Shown: in pieces, positions 9,365 to 21,513 of the stretch
How the letters are laid out: each line of letters begins with the position of its first letter
How positions within the stretch are numbered: the first letter of the stretch is position 1
DNA from: Bremia lactucae
Taxonomy: Eukaryota; Oomycota; Peronosporomycetes; Peronosporales; Peronosporaceae
DNA: 64,000 bases
Direction: 5' to 3'
NCBI RefSeq assembly: GCF_004359215.1
Contig: NC_090615.1
Coordinates: 6,079,775-6,143,774 of the forward strand
Notes under the pieces: model-generated
Database searches by the model: none
The model's input: only the letters and a program-made list of their open reading frames with translations
Told to the model about the DNA's origin: nothing
Translations under genes and position numbers: made by a program

Positions 9365-10269
9365 TTCATCGTGTTTTGACTTCGAATTTCGCGGCCAAAT
9401 TGCTTGCCGCGACCACGAGATGCATCAATAACGTCAATTTCCATAGGCTCTGGGCCAGACGTACGCGAGCGTTGCGACGCTGCCTGCAAGTATGACGACG
9501 CGACCGTGTAATCTTCACGAAGCGCGAGGGCAAATGCCTCCTCAAGAGTCTTAGGTTTAGCACGTGTGAGGCAATAGCGGGTCATGCCCTCTTGCATACC
9601 AAAGACAAAGACATGAACTTGTGAAGCCATGTCGATCGGCTGCGTGGTGATACACGAAGCAAGATGACGCGTCTTCTGTACGTAATCGCGCATCGACAGC
9701 TTGCCCTGTCGAAATGAAAAGAAGTCTGCGCGCAAGCGTGACTCATCTTGAGGGGGCTCGAACGCCAGTCGTAAGTCGCGCTGGATATCGTCCAGCGTGG
9801 GGAATGCCAACTCGTTTACAACGAGCTTCCCAAGAGCCCATTCTTTGGCTTTACCAACAAGCCGAGACAGTAGGAAATTAACCTTGGCCGTCGGAGCGTC
9901 AATCAACCTTGACGCTATGGCGATATCAATCTCCCTAAACCAGCGATTAAGGGGGAGACGATCTGGACCATCACCAGAGTACGTCGACGTCTCCATTTTA
10001 ATTGCATCGTAATGGGAGGGGCGCGAGGGAGTATGTACTCGCCGGTTCGCTACGGCGAGCTCGCGCACCATGTAGTCTTGTATGGCGGCACGGTGTTGTT
10101 TGGGCGTCGCTGTGCTCAGCAGCGACGTCACGAAGATTTCACCCGACACCGCCGCGAGGCGGTGAAATGCCTGCCATTCTACTGTAGTGAGATGGGGAAA
10201 ATCTGCATGCTCCAGCGAAACTGCTGGAGCCATCGAAGATTCACTCATATCGATCTCGAACTTGGTCAT
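9229..10269 (-). CDS. Gypsy Gag polyprotein
   Basis: Open frame of 346 codons starting just inside the primer-binding site. It carries a retrotransposon gag domain (about residues 95-250; [15 protein letters not shown] ... [20 protein letters not shown] ... [11 protein letters not shown]) and one CCHC zinc knuckle, [14 protein letters not shown]. Gag would form the virus-like particle in the cytoplasm and bind element RNA. This is the only frame of the element that is still uninterrupted, so it might still be translated if transcribed. Confidence 0.9.
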   Translation of the reverse strand: MTKFEIDMSESSMAPAVSLEHADFPHLTTVEWQAFHRLAAVSGEIFVTSLLSTATPKQHRAAIQDYMVRELAVANRRVHTPSRPSHYDAIKMETSTYSGDGPDRLPLNRWFREIDIAIASRLIDAPTAKVNFLLSRLVGKAKEWALGKLVVNELAFPTLDDIQRDLRLAFEPPQDESRLRADFFSFRQGKLSMRDYVQKTRHLASCITTQPIDMASQVHVFVFGMQEGMTRYCLTRAKPKTLEEAFALALREDYTVASSYLQAASQRSRTSGPEPMEIDVIDASRGRGKQFGREIRSQNTMKCYRCGKTGHRAAVCRAPAPVSMNSAVSRGDTVSSVVSPKNERFQ

Positions 10270-10275
10270 GGGAAG

Positions 10276-10295
10276 GACTACTAAGTGCTACCAGG
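10276..10295 (-). other. Primer-binding site of the gypsy element
   Basis: In element orientation the sequence next to the 5' LTR reads CCTGGTAGCACTTAGTAGTC. A TGGTAGCAC core is also found next to the LTRs at 33177, 43425 and 45430, so several local gypsy families appear to use the same tRNA primer class. The tRNA was not identified. Confidence 0.7.
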
Positions 10296-10599
10296 TATAA
10301 CGGTTACCGTCTTACACTAATAATTAAGCTGAGGAAGCGCTGTGATTTATAAGGTAATTTTAATTCTGTTTATTTGTGTTTTTGTAATTCGCAGTAAGTG
10401 CGAATATGTTCCCTAGCTCATGGGAACCACTCAAATATAGAACTAATTATTATTGGCTAATTTTTGGGTCTAGCACTTCAATAATAAACCAATAATAAAT
10501 AGACGCGCAGTATCCGCTATCCGGATACTGCCTACACTTAATGTATGTAATTATGTAATAAAACTATGACTGCTTAATATAATGGGTTGCCCCATTACA
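10296..10599 (-). repeat. 5' LTR of the gypsy element
   Basis: 304 bp, partner of 864-1179. It ends on the right with CCCCATTACA (element start TGTAATGGGG), directly followed by the CTTGG target duplication. Confidence 0.9.
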
Positions 10600-11520
10600 C
10601 TTGGAATCCTGGATGACGCCATCAAATTCTCGCACGGATGGCTCCAAAAGTTTCAGCAACGGCACAAACTCCATGCTATCCGCATCCATGGGGAAAGCGG
10701 ATCGGTTAATATGGAGGCTTTGAACGAGGCTCTTCCTGAGCTGAAGACGGTTATTACCGGGTATTCTCTCCGTTATGTGTACAACACGGATGGGACTGTT
10801 TGGTGTAGGTTTGCCTTTGTTCAGATGGATTACCCAGCTTTCACAGGACTTTCCTACAGCATACGACGATCGCACAGGCAGAGGTGGAGGGGCACCAAAA
10901 GGACAAGGTTAATTGATCTTCATTCGTCTTTCCACTTGGATAGAGGAACTGACACCTGTTATACAGACATGCATCGCCGTAGCTTTCACAGCGAATGCTG
11001 ATGGGTATGATAAGCTCTAGCAATTCTTTATCGAACGAGCCAAAAAAGCGGTAATTCAATACAAAGACAGGAGTACAGTTGGATATGCGTTATTGACACA
11101 ACGTGAAAGAATGGATGACCGGACAATTTTTTCAGGAATTGCTTTTCAATGTTGACAAAGCTATAAATGCATGTTTGCAACGTTGTGCCTATGGATTGGC
11201 CTGTTAATCTTGCAAACATCTGGCAAGTGCTTTAGGATCGAGGCAGGAAAGCCACCCTCTTGATCGACAATGTGCCATCCCACGTTGTGGACGACATGCA
11301 GCCGACCAACATCAAGGTTCAGTCCCTTCCACCCAACGCAACGTCAGCACGCTATGAATTGCGACGAACGCGGCGAGAATGGCAACATTTACAGAGTTGA
11401 CCATGCGCTGGTCTCTTTCTGCCTGGACAGAGATTTCGGCCAGCACGATTTATAGCTGCTTCAACCACACCGGGCTGTCTGCAACGCCTGCCTCAGTTTT
11501 TCCATGCCAAAGGAGGAAGT
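10600..11520 (+). pseudogene. pogo/Tigger-type transposase relic, C-terminal part
   Basis: Continuation of the transposase at 76-863 after the gypsy insertion. Visible: DDAIKFSHGWLQKFQQRHKL and IRIHGESGSV (second CENP-B-type DNA-binding helix), YNTDGTVW (first catalytic Asp region of DDE_1), TRIAVAFTANADGYDKL, ATLLIDNVPSHVVDDM (second catalytic Asp) and LPPNATS. Frameshifts and a stop (LAC* near 11205) break it. The 3' end runs into a 43-bp minisatellite. The order of motifs matches pogo/Tigger transposases, which end shortly after this point. Confidence 0.75.
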
Positions 11521-11566
11521 CAAGATCATGGAAGGTGAGAAGAAAACTGAGAAGGAGGACCCGCTG

Positions 11567-11828
11567 ATTCCAAAGTGCATTTGGTAGTGACAAGAGCATT
11601 GCAGAAAAGATTCCAAAGTGCATTTGGTAGTGACAAGAGCATTGCAGAAAAGATTCCAAAGTGCATTTGGTAGTAACGAGAGCATTGCAAAAAATATTCC
11701 AAAGTGCATTTGGTAGTGACGAGAGCATTGCAGAAAAAATTCCAGAGTGCATTTGGTAGTGACGAGAGCATTGCTGAAAATATTCCAAAGTGCATTTGGT
11801 AGTGACGAGAGCATTGCAGAAAAAAATA
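11567..11828. repeat. 43-44 bp minisatellite, about six units (copy 1)
   Basis: Units of the form ATTCCAAAGTGCATTTGGTA followed by GTGACAAGAGCATTGCAGAA repeat head to tail. The sister locus has a similar array at 31327-31591 with different point changes. The repeats create artificial open frames on the minus strand. Confidence 0.9.
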
Positions 11829-12410
11829 TCATAGCCGAGTTCATACAACACGAAATCGACGCGGCCCGAGAGAAAGCACTCTTGCTTCACCAGTAAGGCT
11901 CTCAACACGCGGAGGTGTAGAGAGAACAGGGTGCCCAACATTTGCAATTGTCGACGCTTCCGCGTCAACCCTTAAGCTTAACGATAGAAATCTCTAAGTT
12001 TAAGGCTGCCAAAGGCGACCCCATTCTGAGATGGTTCGTCGAATTAGACGACGCCGTAAAAGCTCGCCGCATCAATTCGATGCACAAAAGTGTACTCGAT
12101 GGGAAGACGGGTTTTACGTCCCAATTCTGCGAGTCTTTGAAGACAAACCCTCTGTATAAACATTTATCAAATTTAAAAAATGTCTTTCCTGAATTAATTC
12201 CCTGCAAGTTGCATAAGGATAAAGGCACTCGACACAAAGTCGACTACCTTGCTTGATCTGTCCCAGGAAACCCATCGTTCTGCCAACACCACACCAATCC
12301 ACCCTTGATGCTTGGCTTAAATAGGTTTCCTCCTACGTTTTTAAAATAATTCTCCCTCTATAAACTTTATCGGGCTTCTCGGCTATTAGTTATGAGTTGG
12401 CGACCATAGA
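11829..12410 (+). pseudogene. Gypsy gag and pre-RT pol remnant (copy 1)
   Basis: Codes for ISKFKAAKGDPILRWFVELD and DAVKARRIN (gypsy gag N-terminal part), then NPLYKHLSNLKNVFPELIPC and KLHKDKGTRHKVDYL, which match the pol segment just before RT. Compared with 31590-32727 it lacks about 555 bp between these two parts, so it is an internal deletion derivative. Similarity with the second copy ends at 12410. Confidence 0.7.
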
Positions 12411-15400
12411 ACGACCACGGTGGACGTCACATACTATATTTTAGCGGAAGTTATAAGTTTTCGGGGACTAAGTTATCATAGGGAGGATTGTACACTGACC
12501 GAACATTTCACATATCCAAAACGGACTTCTTTATGAAATAATCTAATTTTTTAAAGTAAATTAGGTCAATAAGCGTCCCTTTAAATTCAAACCTAAAAAT
12601 TAACAATAGAGAGAGAAGTGTAACAAAAAGTTGTCGTTTTAAAAATGTTTTAACACTTTTCGTAAAAGCACAACGATGAAGGCTGTTAAATGTAAACTAA
12701 AAATAGCTTGATCTACATCTCAAATTTATTTTAGGATATTATAATATAAATCATAATTAAATAGTATAGTATCTTCATATTTCTGTTTGATTGTTAAAAT
12801 TTCATGTCTTACAATTGCTGTTGCCACCCAGCAAAAGCACTCGTGACGTTATTTGACTCGAACGAGCTTCTCAATGGCGACCACGTGCAATGAGAAATTG
12901 CCATTTTTTATAATTGAACTATCTACGATGCCGCTGGCAGCATTAAGAGCGAGCATGTACAATAGCAGCTGGCTACAGAAGATAACAATGGGGGTGCGAT
13001 GCAGGGGGTAGATTTTTACCCTTCATGCGCTTACGTGAGGCAATAGCGTACGTTATGGTACCATTTTCTTCAGATGGCCAGAATGCAATGTTATGAATTC
13101 TAATGTTAAGCGTTTTGTTTGCTGGAGATTTCAAGTCAAGCGAAAGTATTGAACGAGCGCCCCATAATTGGAGTTTCTACGCAACGGATCACTGTACCTT
13201 TAGGCACTGGCAGCCTGATAAGTTTACGAATATCACGAATTTGAGGTCTGATGACTCGTCAGCGGATCGTCTCAAGATTCATAAAGAGTTGGACTCATAA
13301 GTCACTTAAACTTGTGGATAGCAAACAATTAGAGACCCTTGAAAACAATTTTGACATATTGCATTCATGATGATGCTCTTAGCAATCTTGAGCTCTTTCG
13401 AGGTATGTTCCTCGCGAAGCCTCTTGTTTGCGAATCATTCTTAAGCTCGACTTTTCAGGAAAAAAGAAACTTTTCAGCATAAGGCGGAACTCGGGCAGAG
13501 CGTGCTTGTCGTAACATGAAACGTTCAGTGGGAAATGCCCTCTTAATCAACCATTTCCTTCTTTTTATAATGGTCTTGATGCAACGGTCAAACTCCTGGA
13601 CCTCCTTGTTGCGGATTGCCTTTTCCATTGATAGTCTAGTTTAATACTTGGCCATTCTAGGGCATCACTCCTTTTGGGCACCATCACCATCCGAGCCCGC
13701 ATCAGGTACTTAAAAACAGCAACACGTGCTGGCTGAGAAATGAAAGAGCCGCTATATTTTTATATACAGCTAAAAAGAACTATTTGCATGGATCGGACGG
13801 GATACTTATTTTCACCCGTGCATTATCGCATGTCAACGGCCACTGGGTTCTTCTACCTCCTACGCTCGAAGCTGTGACAACTAGAATAGATAAAGTTTAG
13901 AAAGGCTGCACATCTTTGTTGTCACCTAATTGCCTAGTGTAGTTCTGATTACTTAACGTGGGACGAAGAAATCACGCCTGCCTCAGCAAAGGGTTGCAGT
14001 CATACAAGAGTAGAATCGAATGCGTACCAGCTGTCTTGAAGTATAACATCCCGAGAGTAAACTCTTAGCGTTTATTGTGATCGGCAAATTTGAGGCTGAC
14101 GCGTGTTACTAGCTCATGGGAAGTAATTTATCGGTTGGATGCATTAAATCGATTGTGGTTTAGTAACGACTCTTTCACTCAAGATGATCTCAACATTAAG
14201 AGACAACTCACGCAGATTTTGTAAAAGGTATGGCTTTTTACAGGTTACTAAAAGCTGTAAGGCACTGCTTACGTTCATGATCAGAAAAGGCGGGAAACTG
14301 TTGCATATCCCGATGCGAGATCTTTAATGTCGGCGGGCGCAGCTGAAGTAGGTGGAGCGACGATAAAAACCCAGCCTGAAGAGAATACTGTAGGTACTGT
14401 CGTTGGGTTCATAGAAAGCTCTCCGCGTCGTATCTTCCTTGACCTTATATATAGCACAAGTCTCCGCACAGTGGAATTTAATAAATTGGAGAAATTAGCA
14501 GTCAAGTTTTAATAAATCTTTGGCAACATGGCGAGCTTTTGCATTTGCCTTGATGAAACCTTCCTGAGTTGCACTCTCAGCAAGGTGACTGTTTGTCGAG
14601 ACAATTTTTTACGTGACAATGTTTCCTATCTACAAAGTTTTGCGGGCAATATTTTTGTCTCGTAGGTCTCGAGACAAGGGTTGATAAATTAATTATCTCG
14701 ATTTCTATCTGTAATTTAGTAAACTACTTAAGACTTGTCAGAAAATACGACTTTTCGTTTAGCGTAAGCAGGATAAACAATATTCCATACAGGAATTCTG
14801 GAATCCTCGTATATTTCATAAAGGGTTGCCACTATCGTTATAAAACATGCAAAATCTGCGACATAGAATAACGACCGTCATCAGCAGTGTACATAACATG
14901 GCGCATCTTTTACTTTTTTATATTGGCTTCCGGCTTTGTATGAATACTTTGACTATAAACAGAATATCTCCATCATGCCCCGGCAACGGCGCTTGTCCGC
15001 AATAAGTGTGTCCAAGCCACTTGCCTCGCAAATATTATCCTTTAAAGTGCTCCTAGTACGATCGTTGCCAGTCCTACCCTTTACACAAACGGGCAAGTAC
15101 GCAAAAAAGCTCTTTTTCTTACAGAAGCCTCTGTAATTGTAAAGTCGTCGTCGGAGAGTCCCTACTATACTAACATGCCACTGGGCTTTTTTCGGATTCT
15201 TGTCGCCAGAAAAGGAATCCTTGAGCTCCCGTACACCGCTCCTTCTCGTGCTTTTTCGATGTGAATCGCACCGCATCTATTGACTTGCGCCGTATCTATA
15301 TATATAGTTAGCCCCAGCTGTTGCAAACGCCTTTTTTGACGCACATCGTTTGTACGCATGTATGGTTCCGCTTTCTCATTGCGACCGGTAAAATTCCTTC

Positions 15401-15506
15401 TGACGTGTCTCGAGTCTAGAAATAGCATTGTATTCTTCATTCTGCCGAGCTGCCCACACGTAAAGGTCCTTGACGCGCTCGATTCCATCCCCTCTCAACG
15501 TCGCGT
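12411..15506. other. Gene-free AT-rich interval
   Basis: About 3.1 kb between the transposon pile and the first island gene. Only short frames (61-107 codons) without recognisable domains are present, for example at 13103-13300 and 14281-14505. No repeat family seen elsewhere in the window is recognised here. The last few hundred bases should hold the promoter of the MLO-like gene. Confidence 0.6.
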
Positions 15507-18122
15507 ATGCCCGTCAACTTGGAAATCTCTTCTTCGAAGAGATTCTATCGACGTTATGGCGGCGGTCGTTTGCCGTACAAAGTCTCGGCACTTCTCGCTT
15601 CTCTTTTCCTGGCAATCGACCACGTGCATGGTCAACTATCGTCAACGTCTTTGCGTCTTTTGAAAACCACACTACCACAAGTACAAAATCACGAGCCACT
15701 TCACCGTGCTTTGGCACAAAAGAAAGAAATTAGCAGCTACATTTGCAACAATAAAGACTCGTTCTTGGGCGTGGGCAACACCGAGTGTTTGAATGAAAAC
15801 CTCGACACGGCAATCTTTCTCTTGTCCGTCATCATTCTCGTATCGCTCTTCTTGGATCGACTCGTACATCACATTCGAGCGGCTATCAAGTGTCCCCAAC
15901 TCGCATTAATTGTCGACCGTATTTTCGAAGAAGTCATGATCTTGGGGTTCATTTCAATGGTGATTTTTACAATCAATACAAGTGGTGCCATCGATTCCCT
16001 TGATCTCAATGACCTTACGGCATACGAACAGCTTCATTTTTACGAATTCTTTCACTACATTGTCTTTCTCACAGTCGTCTACTTTATTGCAATTGTACTT
16101 TTACTCTTATTCATTGGAACCGTGGCCCCGAAACTCGTGTGGGAGATCCAGCAACAACACGCCGACCATCGACGGGAAAGTATAAGTGACATTCACGACG
16201 ATACGTACGCGTCACGACGTCCGAGTGATCGCGATGAACGACAGTCGCAATCCCGCGAGTCACGTGTTCGTAAATTCAGCTTCTATAGCTCTGGTAGTAC
16301 TTACTTAGACGACAGTGAACAAACGGGGACGACTCCGCACGACGACTACGAGGACACTGCACGTGGTGTCCAACCTTCGCGTGTCCATCGAAGTGTTCGA
16401 ACCCCCACACGACCACGTTCGGGATCTGGCATGGACCTTGTTATGGGGTCCCTCGCCTATAGTCTTCTCTTGCAACGATATCAAAGTGAAGGTTGGTGGG
16501 CGCATCTCAATGTCTGTCGGCAATGGAATCTCTATAAAAGCTTTGAAATTCTTGCGTACAATATTTGTCAAAATCGAAGTGGGTATATTTACAAAAACCC
16601 CAAAGAGATGCAACGACTCTTTGGCGTCGAACCCCCTCTTGAACGTTCATTGGAAGACGATCAAAGTGACGACTCCAACGACGACGACGAACCCATGACG
16701 TATGCGCGGTATCATATTCTGTGTATGCGGAATTTATTGTACCATATGACGAATATCCCTCTTCGTGTCTTTGTGGTTTTGATTGTTTTGTGTCTTTTAC
16801 CATCAATTTTTCCCGATCAAGACCATTGGATTTTTTTGTCGGTGGGGATTTTTTTACTGTTTTTAAACGTACTTATTTTTGTCAAAGTGCTTCAAATTCT
16901 ACGTGGAATTGTCGACGATCGTCTTCATATTATCACGTCGAGAGAGATTCAATCACGGCTGACCCATGTTTCAAAGAAACCACGTCCGCGTCATCGCTTA
17001 CGTGGATCCGTGGATGATGATATTGACGAGGAAAATGACGTCGTGGACGATCGACGTCGCAAAGCATTGATGCGGTTTAAAACCGCCGCACTTGCGGTAC
17101 GTGCGTTGATTCGAATGCAAATGTCGGCACTCTGTCATCGGCAGTTGCATCATCATAACGACCGGTTTTGGTTCCAAAGTCCCAAGTTCTTATTGCGACT
17201 TTTTCAATTGGCTACCATTGGTCAAGCGTTCTACTTGGTATGGCTCTCACTGGTGGAGATCAATAGTGTTCGGGATTCGTCCCCGGGTGAAGGAGGGGGT
17301 CCCGAGTTTCTTGTGATTATGATTGTGTTACCTATCTTGGCACTTTTTGTAATTACGCCCCTTACGATGCCAAGTCTCGTGCTCGTCATGAGTTTAACTG
17401 GCATTTACGTCGAATTGAATGCCAAGAACCAGAAAGGTACGAGTCATACAAAGAAACACAATACGCCCAAGGACTTAGAAACGCACATTCAGACACATAC
17501 ACGATTGATTCGTCGCTCCTTCTTGCGGAGTAGTCACAGTGAGCACGGAGGAGGTGGCTATCGAACACCCAATACCCCACCATTGGAACCTCGTCGATCG
17601 TCTCTAGCGCCAGAGATGGCTCCACCATCACAACAAAACTTGGTCCCGTCGCCTTCCGAAATGTTTCTTCGCGTGTACGACTCCCCCGCGAATGCTCGTC
17701 GACATTCGTACCGTGCTGGAGCTTCTATTGGCCGTGATCACCCGCTTGGTCGTTGGAAAAGCAACAGTCGATCGGGTGACAGCTTCTGCAGTGCTTCTGG
17801 CGAGGATAATGAACGCAATTCGTTTAATCTTGCGGCCTTTCAACTCATGAGTAGTCCCATGACGACGACCAATGAAGAGTATTTTCCTCCGACGTCTGGC
17901 AATTCGTTTAGTAGCACCACGAGCAGTGCGTACAAGAGCCCGCGAGATTCGAAAATGGACAAGAATTCTTCGATTCCATCAAAAAGTTGGAGTCAAGCAA
18001 ACGTCGCACCTGATATACAGGGTTACAATGAACGGGAGAGCTTGCATGAACAGGGGATGACGCCTCGGGATCCGTCTTTTAAAAGCTTTTGCTCGAAATA
18101 CGGCGGCTACCCCGATGCGTAG
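15507..18122 (+). CDS. MLO-like seven-transmembrane protein
   Basis: Intron-free frame of 871 codons. Hydrophobic segments lie at about residues 101-119, 143-160, 183-205, 418-436, 440-464, 563-583 and 601-637. An N-terminal stretch (26-42) may be a signal anchor. The block DRLVHHIRAAIKCP followed by FEEVMILGFISMVIF resembles the MLO pattern of a His-rich helix, then a conserved E-ELM-LGFISL segment. Two cysteines (80 and 94) in the first outer loop could pair. Long acidic and arginine-serine-rich cytoplasmic loops (215-310, 375-395, 490-520) and a serine-rich tail (640-871) are larger than in plant MLO proteins. Plant MLOs are plasma-membrane proteins with calmodulin-binding tails; no clear calmodulin site is asserted here. 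The start at 15507 is the first ATG of the frame. Confidence 0.75.
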   Translation: MPVNLEISSSKRFYRRYGGGRLPYKVSALLASLFLAIDHVHGQLSSTSLRLLKTTLPQVQNHEPLHRALAQKKEISSYICNNKDSFLGVGNTECLNENLDTAIFLLSVIILVSLFLDRLVHHIRAAIKCPQLALIVDRIFEEVMILGFISMVIFTINTSGAIDSLDLNDLTAYEQLHFYEFFHYIVFLTVVYFIAIVLLLLFIGTVAPKLVWEIQQQHADHRRESISDIHDDTYASRRPSDRDERQSQSRESRVRKFSFYSSGSTYLDDSEQTGTTPHDDYEDTARGVQPSRVHRSVRTPTRPRSGSGMDLVMGSLAYSLLLQRYQSEGWWAHLNVCRQWNLYKSFEILAYNICQNRSGYIYKNPKEMQRLFGVEPPLERSLEDDQSDDSNDDDEPMTYARYHILCMRNLLYHMTNIPLRVFVVLIVLCLLPSIFPDQDHWIFLSVGIFLLFLNVLIFVKVLQILRGIVDDRLHIITSREIQSRLTHVSKKPRPRHRLRGSVDDDIDEENDVVDDRRRKALMRFKTAALAVRALIRMQMSALCHRQLHHHNDRFWFQSPKFLLRLFQLATIGQAFYLVWLSLVEINSVRDSSPGEGGGPEFLVIMIVLPILALFVITPLTMPSLVLVMSLTGIYVELNAKNQKGTSHTKKHNTPKDLETHIQTHTRLIRRSFLRSSHSEHGGGGYRTPNTPPLEPRRSSLAPEMAPPSQQNLVPSPSEMFLRVYDSPANARRHSYRAGASIGRDHPLGRWKSNSRSGDSFCSASGEDNERNSFNLAAFQLMSSPMTTTNEEYFPPTSGNSFSSTTSSAYKSPRDSKMDKNSSIPSKSWSQANVAPDIQGYNERESLHEQGMTPRDPSFKSFCSKYGGYPDA

Positions 18123-18402
18123 GCATCGTCGGCCTTTTTACGAAAACTGTTGTTACGGAAGCTCGAATTTAATCTCTTTTTGTTTAAAACTAATTACATT
18201 TGAAGAAAAATCAACAAAGTCGCGCGAGTTCTGCGAAATCGCAAAACAAGTCATTAAAAACTAGCTTTTGAGAATGAAAATAATTGTTTTTTTTTTCCGA
18301 CAATAACTTTATTTGTTTCTTAAAGCAAAAGCACCGATTGTACCCTGGTATAAAAGAGGTCAAACCTCTCGGAGTAACCTATCTAGATTTGAAGTGCTTT
18401 GT

Positions 18403-19300
18403 CTAGGCCACTGCGCTTCCACTTGTCAAAGTCATTGACCCGAGCGGTTTGTAAGCGTATTTCGGTCGAAGAGCACGTCTTTCTTCCTAAAACGTATAAT
18501 TAACGATACGTAAGAATGTAATACAATTGACAACGAAATCGTAACCTTACCATTGATACGTATTCGTCGGCGTATACAAGACCCAAGTCATTCTTGATGG
18601 TCGTCGATACTGTTGTATCAAAGACATTGGAGTGGTTAAGACCTGGAGGAGTAATTACGTGTTGACTTGCATAGCCAGGAGGTGGAAGATTTCTTGGCCA
18701 TTGCTGTGGTGCACCAGCAAAAGGTGAAAACGCTGGTGGTACGAGCATGTGAGGAGGCGGTATACCACCCCCAGGAAACCCTCTTGGCGGAGGAGGTCGC
18801 ATCGACATCCCGACACCAGGAGAGGCCACTCCACCTGGAAATTGCATTGAAGGAGGCGGTCGACCACCCATAAATGGCATACCTCGACCGGGATAAGCGC
18901 CCATTAAAGGTACGTCCACCCGCAGCTTCTTCGAGGTACCTCCAGCAGCATCTGCATCGCAATGAGTACTTTAAAACCCGTATAAAGGTTCACACACTGT
19001 CTTACGCTCACCTGGGACGCCTTCCATGCCGTAGACCTCGACATCCGCGCTTTCTTTACCAGGCTTGGCATTTGGAATGCTCTTGAGCGTCTCCTTATGC
19101 ACCTGCTGCGTGTGAATGATCATTCCACTGATGGTACTGAGTTTCTTGTGGCAGGTAGGGCACTTAAAATGACGAGCTTTCTGATGAAGGATTAAAACCT
19201 TCTCATCATCAAAATTACGGTCACAATAGTAGCAAAAGATGCGTCGTGGCAGAGCGTCGCCGCCCGCACCACCTTCATCACGTCGCTTTTTCTTGCCCAT
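18403..19300 (-). CDS. BuGZ/ZNF207-like C2H2 zinc finger protein, three exons
   Basis: Exons 19300-19012, 18951-18551 and 18486-18403, with introns of 60 and 64 bp (GT-AG), give 257 residues. The N-terminus has a basic MGKKKRR start and two C2H2 fingers ([37 protein letters not shown]), then [17 protein letters not shown] and VYGMEGVP. These are hallmarks of ZNF207/BuGZ. A proline-glycine-rich middle ([15 protein letters not shown]) follows. The last exon adds [14 protein letters not shown], so DEYVSMEERRA crosses the final splice site and resembles the GLEBS segment that binds Bub3. BuGZ acts on spindle microtubules and kinetochores. The start codon lies 100 bp from the divergent phosphatase gene. 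Confidence 0.85.
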
Positions 19301-19400
19301 ACTTACCACTAGTGCGTTCACGAGGTTAAAAAAGGTAACTTTATGGTGTGGTACACGTACTTTTATAAACAATCACATATTAGTAGCATGACTTTTATCC
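19301..19400. promoter_or_regulatory. Shared divergent promoter interval, 100 bp
   Basis: Only 100 bp separate the start codons of the zinc finger gene (minus) and the phosphatase gene (plus). Both promoters must overlap here or extend into the neighbour. No specific element is asserted. Confidence 0.5.
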
Positions 19401-19928
19401 ATGGTGAGTATCTTGTTTGTGTGTCTAGGAAACATTTGCCGTAGTCCCGCGGCCGAGGCTGTACTGAAAGGTATTGTGGCTAGGAACGCGGGAAACGAGG
19501 TAGGCTCTTACCGCATTGACTCATGCGGAACAGGAGGAGGAAGTTCAAGCTGGTATAAAGCCGGCGGTTGGTCGTACCACGAGGGAGATGCGTCGGACTC
19601 GCGCATGATAAAAGAAGCCAAGAAACGCGGCTATATCATGACATCACGCTCGCGACCACTTACGAAACAGGACATCACTGACTTTGATTACATCGTATGC
19701 ATGGACAATGCGAATAAGGTGGCAGTGTTCGAGGCTGCTGAAGCCTGGGGCGGCGTTTCGTGCGTTGACGTTGCGAAAAGCAAGATCTCGATGATGACTG
19801 ATTATTGTATTACTTGCAAGGGCGCTACACGTGTGCCTGATCCATGGTACGAAGGTGGCTTTGACCGTGTGCTCGATCTATTAGAAGACGCTTGCCAAGG
19901 ACTTTACAATCACTTGAGCAAGAAGTAG
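19401..19928 (+). CDS. Low-molecular-weight protein tyrosine phosphatase
   Basis: Intron-free, 175 residues, close to the usual size of the family (about 155-165). It removes phosphate from phosphotyrosine in the cytoplasm. The P-loop FVCLGNICRSP is at residues 6-16, with nucleophile Cys8 and Arg14. The general acid Asp147 lies in VPDPWYEGGFDRV. The DSCGTGGG segment after the P-loop and the DFDYIVCMDNAN block are also typical. A slightly long middle segment (SSSWYKAGGWSYH) and an insert with a CITC pair before the DPWY loop are small lineage features. All catalytic residues are present, so it is probably active. It is convergent with KRR1 downstream. Confidence 0.95.
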   Translation: MVSILFVCLGNICRSPAAEAVLKGIVARNAGNEVGSYRIDSCGTGGGSSSWYKAGGWSYHEGDASDSRMIKEAKKRGYIMTSRSRPLTKQDITDFDYIVCMDNANKVAVFEAAEAWGGVSCVDVAKSKISMMTDYCITCKGATRVPDPWYEGGFDRVLDLLEDACQGLYNHLSKK

Positions 19929-20257
19929 TCCAGATTGAAGTGTATTAGTTTTTTTTTTGGGTTATGCTTTGAATATGACTCAAAAAAGACTACAATGCAG
20001 TTAAATCGTAATAAATTTTTAAATACATATTTTTAATATAACCATAACTTTTTTGATTGTAAAATAATAATGAATAAATACCACCTAAAAACATACCCGA
20101 GTGATCGTATTTGAGAATTTTTATTCAGCAAATACTTTCCGATATTTAGTAAAGAAGGCTCTCAAATATAATAAGAGATTTCAGAAAAAGAAACAATTTT
20201 TGTCGGAAGAATGAGTTTCAACAGATAGCAAGACACTCTTCATTAGACCTTGCTTTT
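19929..20257. other. Convergent 3' interval between phosphatase and KRR1
   Basis: 329 bp of AT-rich sequence with T and A runs (a TTTTTTTTT run near 19950). It should hold both polyadenylation regions. Nothing else seen. Confidence 0.5.

Positions 20258-21513
<1,256 letters not shown>

Larger units (their letters stand above)
864..10599 (-). mobile_element. Ty3/gypsy retrotransposon, 9.7 kb, nearly complete but dead
   Basis: Full-length LTR retrotransposon on the minus strand with 5' LTR (10296-10599), tRNA-type primer site, gag, protease, RT-RNase H, integrase, chromodomain region, polypurine tract and 3' LTR (864-1179). The CTTGG target duplication (859-863 and 10600-10604) and an uninterrupted sister locus at about 30356 prove the borders. 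The two LTRs differ at roughly a dozen positions plus a 12-base indel, so it is not a new insertion. It is inactivated by a stop in RT (7280), frameshifts near 7560 and 6630, a 49-bp duplication in integrase, an inverted chromodomain segment and a LINE insertion. The order PR-RT-RH-INT and the chromodomain place it in the chromovirus-like part of Ty3/gypsy. Confidence 0.93.

Noticed and set aside
11567..11828. Possible CRISPR-like array
   Set aside because: The repeats are contiguous, without unique spacers, and the genome is eukaryotic.
11450..11968. Minus-strand frames with repeated LVTTKCTLE-type units, also at 31221-31732
   Set aside because: They are readings of the 43-44 bp minisatellite in several frames, not proteins. 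No start context or domain is present.
13103..13300. 65-codon frame in the gene-free interval
   Set aside because: No domain, no splice partners and AT-rich surroundings.
14281..14512. Overlapping opposite-strand frames of 61-74 codons
   Set aside because: Short and mutually antisense, with no recognisable features on either strand.
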